64,000 nt of DNA, from the NCBI GenBank assembly GCA_013115135.1, contig JABANP010000006.1, positions 62,001 to 126,000 of the forward strand, written 5' to 3'. Every line of letters begins with the position of its first letter. The first letter of the stretch is position 1. Source of the stretch: Perkinsus olseni (lineage: Eukaryota > Perkinsozoa > Perkinsida > Perkinsidae). Positions 40,336-52,282 of this stretch are shown piece by piece. The notes under the pieces were generated by a model. It had not been told where the DNA came from. It searched no databases and was given only the letters and a program-made list of their open reading frames with translations. Made by a program: the position numbers and the translations under genes.

Positions 40336-43300
40336 ATGGCCGAGGGATCAGCTGCTTCAGCAATGCAGCACACTAAGGAGGGCCGCGTTATCGTCCGGAA
40401 CCTCTCCTACAGGGCAATGAAGCCTGACCTGCAAAAGTAACAGAGAGTCTTGTTCCCGTGAGAAAACCCATGTTCGAGCTTCAGGGCCATGGCGCGGTTC
40501 GGCAAGATCGAAGAAGTGGTCCTCGGTGAGAAGCCACACAACAAACCGAACTGGCCTTTCCCACACGGGTATTAGAGGGCATCAGCGTCAGATGGCAGTA
40601 TATAGAATGCCACAGGGCCTTCTCCCAGTGAAATGATTGTTCGAAAGCTCGTGAATCCTCACGGAGGAGGCCTCTTCGTCCCGAGGGTTCGATAAATTGT
40701 TTTTTCAGTGGATTCGCCTTCGTTCAATACTCGACGCGAAAAGATGCAGACAAGGCTGTTGCTGCCAGTGGCTCTACACAGGGTCTGAAGGTTAGGGGAA
40801 GACAGGTAGTAGACTCGGCGGCTAGAGAATGGATGAATGTAAGGGTTATGCAGCAGAGGGCAAGAAATCATAGACTGGGGAGCCGATTATAGCAACTGTC
40901 ATATTGCTGCCTAGCTTGCGATGCGCAGCAGATTGACTTTCGGTGAAAGCATATCTTCTCAGGTGGCTGTGGACCTCAGTGTAGACACTCGAACGTATGC
41001 TAAGAAGAAACGCGAAAGACGACAAAAGGAGGTAGAGGAAGCGAAGAAGGAAGAGAAGAATGAAAAGGAGGACGAAGAAGAGATAAAGGAGGAGCCACAG
41101 GAGGTAATAATTTTCGGCCGGATGAACGGATGATGATCGTTGGCTGTCTGCAGCATGACGATGATGATAATGACGACGATGAAGACTCCGAACAGTCTGA
41201 AGGCGAGGAGGACGAAGAAGAGTCGCCGAAGTCCAGGCCGAAGCGGAAGTGCGGTTTTGATTTGGACGAAGGCCGGACATTATTCGTAATACAGATAGGG
41301 ACGCTTCGCAAGCACCCTAGTAGCTGGCGCAAATTCACTGAAGGAGAGGGTTGCCATGGCTGATGTCCCGAAAATGGGCCAGTGCGCCATGAGTATCTTA
41401 GCGCGCCATGATCAATATCATAAAATCAGCAATTCTATGACACTGGGCCTGCTCGATGGCTCGAGCGCGTATTTAGCCTGCCTGAATAGCTTTGTCCGAC
41501 CTTGCCGACCCCCAATGGTGAGCAGGTCTTCAGCCTCGATTGTTCAGATCCGCAACCTTCCTTTCACGTGTACAATACCCGATGTCGTCACAGCGCTAAC
41601 GGAACAGCTGAATGCGGAGGGTGATACAGTCAAAGACCCTGTCGCTTTCGTCAAGTTTGTTGGCGGCGGTGAGCATCCCTCGAGCGGCAAGGCATTCGTT
41701 AAAATGCGTAACAGCTCTGAACTCAACCCGAATTTCTGAAAGGTTTCTGCTCAGGCTCCAGCGAGGTCGCCGACAGACTGTTGGACATCGAGGAGCAAGC
41801 AAATAGGGTAGTGATGAACGGGAACGTGGGAAGGGTCATTGGCACGATTAGCCGTCGCGACCACAGTCTTCCTCGTGATTCATTTTGAGATCATTCTAAT
41901 CGCGCGAGACTTTCTCCCGATAAAACATGTATCTTTATGATGTGAATGCATAAACCGGAGTCTATAGTCCGTAGATGTATTTCCAATCTGGTCCGTGGTC
42001 GCGCTAGCACGTGCCGTCTCCTGCCATGACTATGTAACTTGCCACCGAGCGACGCAAAAGGCAGTCCTTATCGTCTTAGAATGGCCAGGTGTTGACTGTG
42101 GCTCTCCACCGGCAAATGCATGCGCATGCTTCATGTTTGCGTACGGCGTGATCATAGACCGACTAGTGGCTACGGAGCGCAGGAGACCAAAACTGATCCA
42201 GGTTCTTGGTCTGGCCGCGAAGGAGGCGAAATCCATGAGCAGTGCCGCAGCAACCGCCAATCTAGAGGGTATCGGTATACACGTTGGAGGAAGGAGAGTA
42301 GTGGTCAACAGGGCTATCAAACCTGATGAGGTGATGGGGGAATCTTTGGTTGGACATGGCTTGATACATCGGTTTGGGGTTGAAACGAAGTCTTAGGGCG
42401 TCTCGCTGTTCGACTGCGAGAGATAGCATATTTTTTCTCGAGGTCGCCGCTGCTGCTGAGAAGAAATCGCAGGCGGACAGTAAGAAGAACTTGCATTTAC
42501 TCAAGGAGGGATATATAGACCCTGGTATGCTCTTTCGGGTACACCAAGGAGTTCTCCGCTTCATTCTCGTGCGATTCATTCAGAATCCCAAGAGTTCTTG
42601 CAGCTGAGTGCTTCTGAAAAGCGACTTCGAGAGGCTTCTTGGAAGGAGCGAAAGTGAGCGAAGCCCGCCCGCAAGTCCGTCCGCAAGTCCGTCCGAGATG
42701 GTTTAACTCAGATATAAGATGTACAATAATACCAACTTCATCATCAACCCCTTGCGGCTGTCTATTCGTAACCTGGCCGTTCACACGACCAAACAGTCAC
42801 TCAAACACGCCATTGACGAGGCCCTCAAGGAGGCTAATGTCAAGGCGAGTACTAGGCATTCCGTGAAGGTAGTGAACGGCGGGCGATGAACTCCACCCAT
42901 GCTCTGTTGGGCTTCTCATGCGGAGAACTATTGCCTGGGTGTTGCTGATGCATCCATGGTGTCGTCCTACGGGGCGATTGAAATAATCCTGCGCCACGTT
43001 CGAAGTGCAAACTGGCGCGCTCTTGATGATGGATTTTATCAGGTGACTGTGTTGGTCGATGAAGAGAGGCGAGTGCCGATACCTGGTGGCGAGGAGGGAG
43101 CTACCACCAAGCGATGCAAAGGATTCGCCTTCGCAGACTTTAGGAACAACCAGGTTGCTTTGAAGTGCCTAAGAATGATGAATAACAACAACAAGTAGTA
43201 CTCGAGGTGGCTGCCGGCGAGTTGCGGTCAATGCTGGATCTGGCGTGATCTCACAGTCGCACGCCCGGACTGAAAATCAGAGTGCATTGAGATTGAAGGC

Positions 43301-44478
43301 AATTGAAGAGCCCTGGATAGCTTACACTGGCATAAGCCTCGGTTCTCAACCCTGGAGTTATAGCTGGGTTCTTGCCGTCCACCGGATTCTTTATACGGTC
43401 GTAGAATTGGTGGAAATCAGCCGTCGAGCAATTTCCCATCTTCTGAGCTGGAAGGGCATTGAGCCGCAGGTACTTGGACTCGGACCGTCGTGCTATTGTG
43501 GAGTTCGCCATCGAGGACAAGCGGGCCTTGAAACAACTGGAGCATTCCAAGAAGAAGCAGATTGAGAAGAAAAAGGAAATGGTCAGGCGGGTGTGCCAGA
43601 TGACCTCCATCGCGACGCTAGTGCAACTGCTCGAAACTCTGAATCGGGATCGTGTGTATTGATTCAGGAGGTCCAGAAAGATATCGAGAAGTCTCACAAG
43701 GGAGGGAGAGGTGCGCGGCAACGAGCCGCTAGGCGCAAGAGGGCTGAGGAAATGGTAGCAGCCGATGAGGGCAGTGACGCAGCTGCTGATAAGGTCATAG
43801 GGGTGTTACCTGCCGCGAACTTGCGCGAAATCTCAGCTTCTATCAAAGTGGGCGAAGTGGGTCTTGAAGGGTTTTGCGACTCGAGAGGCTCAACGTCCTT
43901 CCGACGCAGTTTGTTCAGGCTGAGGCTCCCAAGGTCGCCACTGAGGCCAACGAGGCCGCGACGGGTAGCGGATCACCTCGCAAGAAGTTGGGCCCTGCCG
44001 CTAGACGCCGAGCTCGTCGTAAGGAGCAAAAGGAAGAGAAGAGGAAGGCGAAGGTGAGGGGTCGGGTGGGACGGGTCGGGTGACGCTTGATGCCAAAGCT
44101 GCGCCAGGCTGACTCTTTTTCCGAGCAATGTTATTGTAATCGGCCAAGAACGGAATTCTCGCTTTGGCACATTAGAAGTGTCAACATCGATTTCTAACCT
44201 TTTTCGGTGGATTTAAGTGACTTTGTGCTCAGGCCCCCTCTTCCGACCTGGCCGACGATCGGCATGAGCTAGAGAGGCTCGCTCAAGCAGTGGCTAAGTC
44301 CCGGCAGGAGAAGCCCGATGGTAACATAATTCCAATGCTGCTTTCTAGACTACCAGGTTTTCCAGATACTGAATTTCCGTCGAGAGTTCGTCGACGCTCC
44401 GGCAAGAAGCGAGAGGCCGATAAGCTGTTGGAGACTGAGGAACGGTATCTCTCGAAGGTCCGTCGGATGCAAGAGTAA
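40336..44478 (+). CDS. NOP4: NOP4/RBM28-like multi-RRM ribosome biogenesis factor
   Basis: Nucleolar protein with several RNA-recognition motifs, needed for 60S subunit assembly in yeast (Nop4) and animals (RBM28). The ATG at 40336 is followed by RRM1 (RVIVRNLSYR, FGKIEEVVL, FVQYSTRKDADKAVAA). Next come a Lys/Glu-rich linker (KKKRERRQKEVEEAKKEE) and an Asp/Glu tract near 41160-41220, then a motif GRTLF near 41275. An RRM (VQIRNLPFTCTIPDVV) spans 41545-41735. The family signature KKNLHLLKEGYIDPG lies near 42485. The last RRM has RLSIRNLAVHTTKQ near 42760 and CKGFAFADFRNN near 43118, followed by AIVEFAIEDKRALKQLE (43490). The tail is strongly basic (ARRRARRKEQKEEKRKAK), ending VRRMQE with TAA at 44476-44478. 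More than ten introns are present. Some RRM edges and frames are uncertain. Confidence 0.82.
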
Positions 44479-46442
44479 TAGCAACCCTACCAACGTCATT
44501 GTTCACTAACGTTTCTCCAGTCGTGTGGGCGTTGTCTTGTGATAAAAACTCAATTCAGCCGCGTACGTAGAACATCAGGGTTTAGTGCATGTATCATAGT
44601 TAACCCAAGGAAGCTTGAGTGTATTATGAGCTCGGACAGCATGACAGCCATTCCCATATTCAGTATTAGAAGTGATCCAACGGTCGAGGTATCTGAAACG
44701 GAGGTTTACTCAATTCTCACTCAAACGGGAAATCTAGTTTTAGTGACAACACACGAAAGCGAGGAAGTGTGACATATCGTTGAGAAAACTCTACTGGACG
44801 CCAAGGGAACTGACCCAGGTATGGTCTCCATTTGATCCTTCCAACGATGCTCCGTAGTACGCTGATACGAGTTGGATCGGCGAAAGTGACGGGCCAGTTG
44901 TGTGGTAGCCTGAGTGACTTGTAGTGCGAACTAGCGACGACAGGATCCACGGACCCTCGGCGTCCTCTTCCTCCCACGGCGTGCGTCCTCACTAACATGT
45001 AATGATCTATCTTCCATCCGCTCGCCACGGCGCACCCTGCGACCCTCGGCGACTGATCCAACGAGAGTCGACTGGTGCTGATGCGGCCGCAAGGAGGCCA
45101 ATACCTGAACAGAGTGCTCTTCACAGCGGGATGCCTGAGCAGTCCATACTGGCAACTTTCGGCAGATCAATGCGGAAGCTCCTAGTAGATGTTCACTATA
45201 CGTATTCAGTCATAGAACGGGGAGTGGATTCCGGGGTACACAAGGGTCGGAAATCGTGGTTGCAAGATGCATAATGAAACTGTGCGTGTCACGATGATGC
45301 CATCATTACGGTATCACGATGAGTAAGGTGGCATCAGCTGCTCGAGCAGCGCTGCTAGAGAAAAACTGGCAGCACGCCAAAAACTACACGTCCATTGCTC
45401 GAAAATGTGACGGTCGTGACGGTCGTACATCCTTTCCGAAGCACGGCTCCGTCAGACCTGGAGTATGGTCAGATTCTCGTTCGAACCTGAGACCACTGAT
45501 GCAACCTCAACGACAGCCCACGGAGTCCTATCTATCGATACTCATACTCGAAGACGAGCAGCGTGCGAGAGAGACGCTAAGTTCTGGCAGAGGCACCAGG
45601 GCCGCAGCAACTGACCTGAGAGCCTCCACAGGGTTAAATCGTCTTCTGCCTCCGCGCCCTCCCAGAACGCCTCCGACGAGCTGAGGACAACTCCGGTAGT
45701 GCATGCGGGAGCAATAAGGCTCGATATTTGGATTGGACGTTTGGTATCTGTGACTTGGCGAGTGAGCTATGTTGCGATAGTAGCGTAACCCACCCTCTCT
45801 CACAACCGACTGTCCTGTATACAGCAGTTGTTGTCGGGATACTGTAGCAGTTCATTGGAGTTTGACAAAGCTGACATAATCGGTCCCGCTACAAAACATC
45901 AGCGCAGTGTATCGGAGGAGGCGTGCTAAGCAGAGTGAGCCCATCCCTCATCAACGTGCATCATAAATTATAGTCGCCCCATACTATTAGCGGCCAAACT
46001 GTTATGGGGCCGGAAAGTCGTCCATCTCATACCTTCTCGATGAAACTGGAGAGGCGATTCGCAACGGCGTTAGGAAAACTCAGTTCCAAGAACTAGACAA
46101 GTGAAATGATGAGCTACTGGACTAGACCGACCAACTCTCCGAGTCCATCCCATACATAGCCTTGATGACGAAGTACTTCCGGCTACACCAGTGAAAACTA
46201 GCCACCGGGAGATCGAGATCGCGTCGAGGCGATCTCTAGCTCACCTGCCGTCTGAGACGGCCCGTCTCCCACCAGAGATTGCTCAGCACGTTCGGACTGA
46301 CCGAGTCACGCGCGCTCAGGTTCAGCAAGGCCAAGATAACCGCAAAATTAATAACGCCAGCATATCGAGAGGGTATCAAGAAAAAGGTAGTCCGCATATG
46401 GATGCTTTAGTTATAGGTGAATTCAACGTATACATCATCTCC
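44479..46442. other. Mostly unresolved 2-kb stretch
   Basis: Long open frames exist on both strands (for example minus 45124-44717 and plus 45319-45684) but none shows a domain or clear splice pattern. The minus frame WPVTFADPTRISVLRSIVGR is the most protein-like. A double-centre palindrome module lies at 46247-46268 (centres 46254 and 46261; arms GCCGTCT/AGACGGC and GAGACGG/CCGTCTC), and an 8-bp-arm hairpin at 46215-46236. Confidence 0.4.
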
Positions 46443-47624
46443 TCAAGAGAAGAAGTCGTCAACACTCGGAGGTGGAGGGGCCTGTAGAAACTCATGTCCG
46501 AAACTCACTAACCGAACCTATATCTTTCGCCATAGTCGAGACTCACATTATCCTCCTGACCTCCATCGGCAGCAGCGTTATCCATCGGGTTGAGCCGCCA
46601 GCCATACAGCGCCGGAAGGACCTGTGATGCCGTGTGCCGAAATAGGGCGATAACTGGAAGTCATACAGATTCGATGAGCACTTGCATCGCCTTCAACTCT
46701 CCCGGAGTAGCGTCCAGCTCGATTGTCTGGGCGGCTTTCTGAGAGGATTCAACGAGTCATTAGGCGCTTCACAGAGTCGTGACTGATGTTCAGTCAAAAG
46801 CGAAGGTGCCGAGAAGGTTATACAGTGAGCTATGCAAAAGTTTCCGATATTCAAAAACTCTTGAAAACTAGAGAAAACTTGATAAGGGATGCGTCAGTCG
46901 TAGTTGCCAAGCGTTGCTGGCGACCTCACCGAGCTTTTCGCCCCACTGGTGAGAGAAGGATAACCATCAGGAGGGGGACTTCGGTCGGAAAATAGAGAAA
47001 GAATACCAAACTACCTACGATTACCTCTGGAGCCATGCGGTCTACAAGAGCAGTGGCGGTTAATGCGAGTGTACCATGAGCGTTAAGAATTTGAATCAAG
47101 CGACCGCGATACTTGCTGGGCGGCGATATGTCTAAATTCTCCCGAAAAGAAGGATCCGAAAAACCAAAAAGAGCCCTACAGAAATCACAACACCCGAGTA
47201 AAAATTCGGCGTAAGACGGAGCATCGGGCTGATCCGGTAGGACGATGAGGGACCTCTAACGCCACGGCGGTGTCGCCCACCCATTCCCATTTACTACCGT
47301 AGCTGCAATGCGAACCGCCTGCCTCTCATCTGCCTCTCCTTCAGAAGGTTTGGTGACCGGTGAGAACGTTAGAGATTGAGCGCCTCCTTTGGAGAACGCG
47401 CTAGGCTCTACAAGGTCGGAGGTGGCTTCAAGCGAGCTGCAAGATACCCTTACTTATAGTACCGCCAGCCGACGGTGAGAGCGTGAGGATCTCGGCGGCT
47501 TTGGCAGCGTTGAGAGTGATGGCGAGCATCGATTGCTTGTCGTAGGCTGGCAGAACAAGCTTGAATATAGACTTTCTTCCTGGGGCTTACTTTTGCCACT
47601 TTGACCCTCGGCTGACTTGTTCAT
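46443..47624 (-). CDS. Unrecognised multi-exon gene
   Basis: A possible start is the ATG at 47624 (MNKSAEGQSGK). Exon blocks read FKLVLPAYDKQSMLAITLNA and AKAAEILTLSPSAGGT (about 47560-47460), then DAPSYAEFLLGCCDFCRALF and KYRGRLIQILNAHGTLALTA (about 47225-47040), AAQTIELDATPGELKAMQVL (about 46740-46665) and VLPALYGWRLNPMDNAAADG (about 46622-46540). The last exon is VRLVSFGHEFLQAPPPPSVD, ending DDFFS with TGA at 46445-46443. Splice sites fit in frame for the last three exons. The helical pattern resembles HEAT-like repeats, which is only an impression. No family was recognised. Confidence 0.45.
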
Positions 47625-48686
47625 AAACAGCCAGGAAAGCTTTCCCTCAGTCTTAACTTTAAGTTCGCCATTTATTTTCTGAATTACGGCCTGAAGTTAG
47701 CGAATACATGCAGTACTTACACCCCCATCACTCTATAACAGGGACTAGTAAACCGTGGAATTTTAAGAATTGATATGACACAATCTGTTTTAGCACTCTC
47801 ATCCCAGCTTGCCTAATTTATCAAACGACATATTATTCGCTCCATTGACGACATTGTGATGCACTAGTCAGGAGCGCAAGGACCACTCTTGCACGATTAT
47901 GGTTGACAAAGACAGAAGTGGGAAGAAGTCTCCAATTCGCCGTTTTCCCGACTTACTGGGGTTGGTTTGATCATGACCATAGCTTTGTCAGTGAATATGG
48001 AGAAGGGCGCAGGCTGGACAACACCGTACGCGGATATCTCACTCAAATGCTGGAGGCAGCCGCGCAACATGTTTACAACGTCCTGGATTCAACAAGACGA
48101 TGGAATTTTACTGGGCGAGCGAGAGACGGAAGCGACATACGGGGCGCGCGAGAAATGAATTGCTCATTTTGAGAAAATGAGGTATCGCACGATGACAAAA
48201 GCGGGGCCAGTGAGAGATTCCGGATTGAGGCGTTGGTGACAGGCCGCTGTTAGTGATTGCACCAAATGTCTTCTGCCTTGAATGGCGATGAGCCAATCGC
48301 GAGGAAAGTCCTGGGTAGGCACCAGCGGACTCGCCGTCTGTCATGCCTTCAGGACTTACTTATCAGATAGTCATAATTCTGTGGTAATCGACATAGTGAA
48401 TGAAGCGGATGAGCAGAAAGAGTCGGGAAAACCTGGAGTTGTTCGGCACAGCGCAGAAGTCTTGACTGTTCAATTTCGCTTCTCAGGCTGCCATCACGCC
48501 TGTATCTAAGAGAAGGCATCGGCCAGCCTCGAGTTAGCCAGCTCATCGCAGTGTGCTGTCACTCTTCGCACTTCAGGGATGTCTCGCTCAGAGTCTCGTT
48601 TATGGTGGCAAAATCACATGAGCGAGAATTCTTACGTGGGTGAGTGAACCTCTGCCAACTCGGGAGCGCTCGGCGTCCGTTGTACG

Positions 48687-48990
48687 CCATTTCCAGACCT
48701 ACTTAGTAAAACCCCAGACCAATTTAATTAAGCCCAGACCAAATTAGTTAAACCCCAAAGCAATCTAATTTCATGAAAGACTCATTTAGTAGAGCTCAAC
48801 TAAGTCGCGTCACATCTCACAGTGCGACAGAAGATACTCTGGCGTCGCTCTACCGCCTCATCGGCTACTCATGGCCGGAGTCCCCAGGCCTGCACGAGGG
48901 ACGATTCCGGATGCGTCTCACGTGCTGACTAAATTGCTCTGGGGTTTTACTAATTTGCTCTGGGGTTTTACTAAGTAGGTCTGGAAATGG
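48687..48990. mobile_element. MITE-like element with 32-bp terminal inverted repeats
   Basis: The 304-bp segment starts CCATTTCCAGACCTACTTAG and ends with the exact reverse complement; the inverted repeats match over 32 bp (48687-48718 and 48959-48990). Inside each end is a tandem of about 20-bp units (left: CCCAGACCAATTTAATTAAG and variants; right: two copies of TTGCTCTGGGGTTTTACTAA). There is no coding capacity. A target-site duplication is not clear; TGTA occurs near both ends but offset by two bases on the left. It sits just upstream of the first clear exon of the CLC gene. Confidence 0.8.
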
Positions 48991-49030
48991 TGTAGTCGGC
49001 AGTATCGAATCGAGACGCATGGATGATCAG

Positions 49031-51618
49031 GCCTCGTGCTCCTTGGAAGCGTCGGTGTCGCCTGCCTCGTCACCTTAGCGATATACGTCCTTGATCGCTC
49101 TGTCAAGTGAGTCGTTCATCAGGCCGTCTCAGCGGATCTCTCTTCGCTTTTGCAGCTATGGAGGATGCCTCATGGGTATCAATCACTGCCCACTGGACAG
49201 CCCTGCCCTGGATGACCCGAGTCCGTGGATCTCCTCCGCAATCTTGTTGGCTGCTGCTTTCGGCACGGGCGCATTTCTAGGAGTAAGAACAAGGATTCAA
49301 CTCGAATGGTATCTTTGCGCATCTTTAGTTTGCACCGGCTAAAATTCGAGACGCAGTCCAAGGGGGCGGTCTCATAAACACTCGTGTGTCTATCACCAAC
49401 GGTCATGCGATACCAGCTAGCGTCATCCCTCTGAGAATAGTCCTCGCGACCGTCGTAGTTGCTGGAGGTGAGTTGGATTGCTCTGGACGAATCGCTGTGG
49501 ATGAATCCTTCCGCATGGAGCGGCGCAGTATCACTCGGCTCTTCGAGGCGCATTTCCTCGAGCGGTTTTCCCACTTGCTTTTGGCAGGCTTCCCCATGGG
49601 TTTGGAGGGTCCGGCTGTTCACATCGCCGCGGCCACGGCATCAGCTGCGTTGGTCATTTGGTAGGACCTAGGTGCCCGTTGAGAACCGCTTAGGCCCCTG
49701 AAAGGGGGCCATAATCATCATATTCGTAGCTTGAGGCATAGGCCTAGCACCCTGATATGCTTGGACCCTCGTACCTCCAACAAAGGAGCGAATATTCAAC
49801 TTTTTCGACAACCCGATGCCAGTCTGTCTGGATGGGGCATGCGCCATTCCATACACCGCGAGTGTTGACCTCCCTCCAGCCCGTTCTTGAAGAAGGAGAT
49901 TGCGCGCAACAGAGACCTCCAATCGGCGGTACAAGTCATAGCCGCTGCCACGGGTGTTGCGGCAGCATTCGATACTCCGATCGCGGGTGGGATATCCTCG
50001 TCTGCGTCATTCACCCGAGTAGAACGCTTTTAGGTGTAACCTTCGCGTTGGAAGAGCTTCTAGAGCTCACCAGTAGGAGAGTCATGACTCAGATATGTCT
50101 GGCTAGTGTTGTCAGTAACCCATCACTATCGTGGTTGTCGTCCTACTTCTCGTGTGGCAGCTGTTTTGGTGTTGCACCTTAGGTACGCTGTTAGCGCGCA
50201 TGTTACTGCACCGATTCGAGCCCTTTCGAATCGATCATATTCTTAACCTTGATATTCATGGCCAGAGAGAAGAAGTCTATTTTGTCATCTACGCCGCCAT
50301 CGTCGGAATTTTCACTTTTCTTGGAGGATTGCTCTTTACCTTTGCAACCTTACGGATGTGAGCCGAGGATTGTCGGGCTGATGATCGTTTTTACAAGTCC
50401 CCATCTTTCGTCGAGTGCACATGAGAGTGTACTTCTCCCGCTTTGATGTGCAGGAACAAGGTCTTTTTCGAGTTGGACAAGCGCCTGCGAGTTCTTCTCG
50501 GCTTGAGACCACGGAAAAACACGGAGGCTGTTTCGTGGGCGACTATGGATTTTGGCGATGATTCAGTGAGTGGCTGATCCATTTCTTTGATACTCTGCTT
50601 GGGCCCTCAGCTCGGTGATGATCACTCTCCGTACCTCCTTATTGTACCTTATGCTCTTTTCGGTGTCGTCGGAGCGCTACTATCCTGCGTAAGATCCCTG
50701 TTTTTGACAAAAACAGTCGCGTAGTAGTTGACTTATACCGTCACGGACTACCACATGGAGGTCTACGGTCTTGGCACGCATGGTCTGGAGGAGCAACTCA
50801 AGGACCCGATAGACTCTCATGGACTTGGCGAACCAGTGAGTCCTATCAACCAGTGGAATTTTGGGGATGTTTCGCTCCGCTCCACTCAGATCATGATGTT
50901 TGTGTATCGTATATTGATGGCGAGCATGGCGACATCTGGTGGGCGTACCAGCTGGTCTGCTCACACCCGCCCTGGTGACGGGCGGCTACCTAGGCTCGGC
51001 GGTTGGTTCGGTAGCGACTTCCATCGCCGAAGCCACTAACATGTACAGTCCTGCCACTATCACCACCACCGCTTCCAACTTATGATTTTCGTTCATCGCT
51101 GTCCCGAGTATTGCCGCCTGGTCAGGTCACCCTCATTCGCTCAATACCTCCATCGAACAGGAGTCCTCTTCGGCATGACCGGAATGTTCTCCTCCTGGTT
51201 TCGCACCCCCATCACGGCCGTTGTCATCGCCTATGAGCTTACTGGTGTCTACTCGCTCGTCCTTCCGATCATGTTGTGCAACTACCTTTCGAGCGCTTTG
51301 ACCGGGCTAGTCTATAGAATGGACGTCACTGAGCACATGATGGAAAGAGCCGGTGTTCGTGCTGAGGGGGCCCACTTCGAGCTCACCGACGTGAGGCACC
51401 TGTTCAAGTCACGCTTGGAGGCTATTGAGTACGACTATCATGCTGAACACCCGAGCTTGCGCATGACTGACCATGATGGGAGTAGACGGTTGGACGGGTC
51501 GTCGAGGATGCTCGATTGGACCTCAAGAGGGCCGAGTCTGTCCCGTACCATGATGAAGATAATCACGCCCAATATTGATGTAAAGTGGATGCGGTTGTGG
51601 GCATGCGTGCTGGGTTAG
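49031..51618 (+). CDS. CLC family chloride channel or transporter
   Basis: Multi-pass membrane protein moving chloride, or exchanging chloride for protons. The first clear exon is a transmembrane helix, GLVLLGSVGVACLVTLAIYV. Then come GHAIPASVIPLRIVLATVVV and the selectivity and gating motif GFPMGLEGPAVHIAAATASA (about 49590-49660): the gating Glu is present, but the position before it is Leu instead of the usual Lys or Arg. IAAATGVAAAFDTPIAG and VTFALEELLELTSRRVM (about 49950-50100) are the next conserved block. VGVPAGLLTPALVTGGYLG (about 50940-51000) and GMTGMFSSWFRTPITAVVIA (about 51170-51230) complete the core. The stop is TAG at 51616-51618. No paired CBS domains follow, unlike most eukaryotic CLCs. 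Upstream exons (for example the ATG at 47899) are possible. A CTGTTTTTG/CAAAAACAG palindrome lies in an intron at 50698-50716. Confidence 0.82.
50698..50716. repeat. Odd palindrome inside a CLC intron
   Basis: Arms CTGTTTTTG/CAAAAACAG around A50707 fall between a GTAAGA donor at about 50690 and a GCGTAG acceptor at about 50724. The palindrome fills over half of this intron of roughly 35 bases. Confidence 0.8.
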
Positions 51619-52282
51619 TGTCGCAGCGAAGAATTTTAACCTCTCGCCCGCCCCCACAATTTGGCGCATCTGAAACGCTTCTCCTGCCGCCGGGACTTCA
51701 CGAAAGTACTTGCACATTGTCCCAGATCCCCGGGCATAGTGGAGGAGTTTCTCCTGCACTCTCCGAAACGAGGCCACGAGGATCATGTGAGCGACGCCGT
51801 CTAATCGTGTCACGCAGTGATCGTCATTCAGACTTCTCGTATCAGCGGCAGAAGTGTCCGGTGGGTGGACTTGACGGCAGCTGGTGAGTTGACGATGTCT
51901 CTCCGGTGCTCAGCTCATTCGCTGTTCAGGTGGAACTGAAGATGCACTGGATAACGATCAGTAGCATCCTTGAACCCTGCATCTCCGACCTGCTTCCTCC
52001 CCAGGCGCTCGCCCCGTCTCAGTGGCACGGGCGTGGAGAACCACGTGCTCACTTCCACTGTGATATTAAGAGACTCTGAGCGAGACGAGTAGGCCAGCTT
52101 CGCGCGGAGGATTTTTCTAGCTGTTCATCTTCTAATGTAGATCCACGGGCGATTGATGATTACGATGCATGTAACTGAAGTATCCCAATCAGAAGTGTCT
52201 CTACTGCAGTCAGGCTTGTCTGTTGGGAAATGGGTGTACATACCATACCTATTCGCTACCCAAGTTCTCTGTTCTTCTTAAC
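51619..52282. other. Spacer between the CLC and PurC-PurE genes
   Basis: I see no protein-like frame with support on either strand. In particular, no CBS-domain exon for the CLC gene is recognisable here. Confidence 0.4.

Noticed and set aside
41356..41500. Possible foreign insert within the NOP4/RBM28 gene, suggested by different codon use
   Set aside because: The segment reads as an open frame with a somewhat unusual composition, but I could find no boundary repeats and no recognisable protein, so the impression is not supported.
45319..45684. Plus-strand open frame starting MSKVASAARAALLEKN
   Set aside because: The first part looks helical but the rest is low complexity, and the minus strand is open as well. 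No splice or domain evidence favours either, so it is not listed as a gene.
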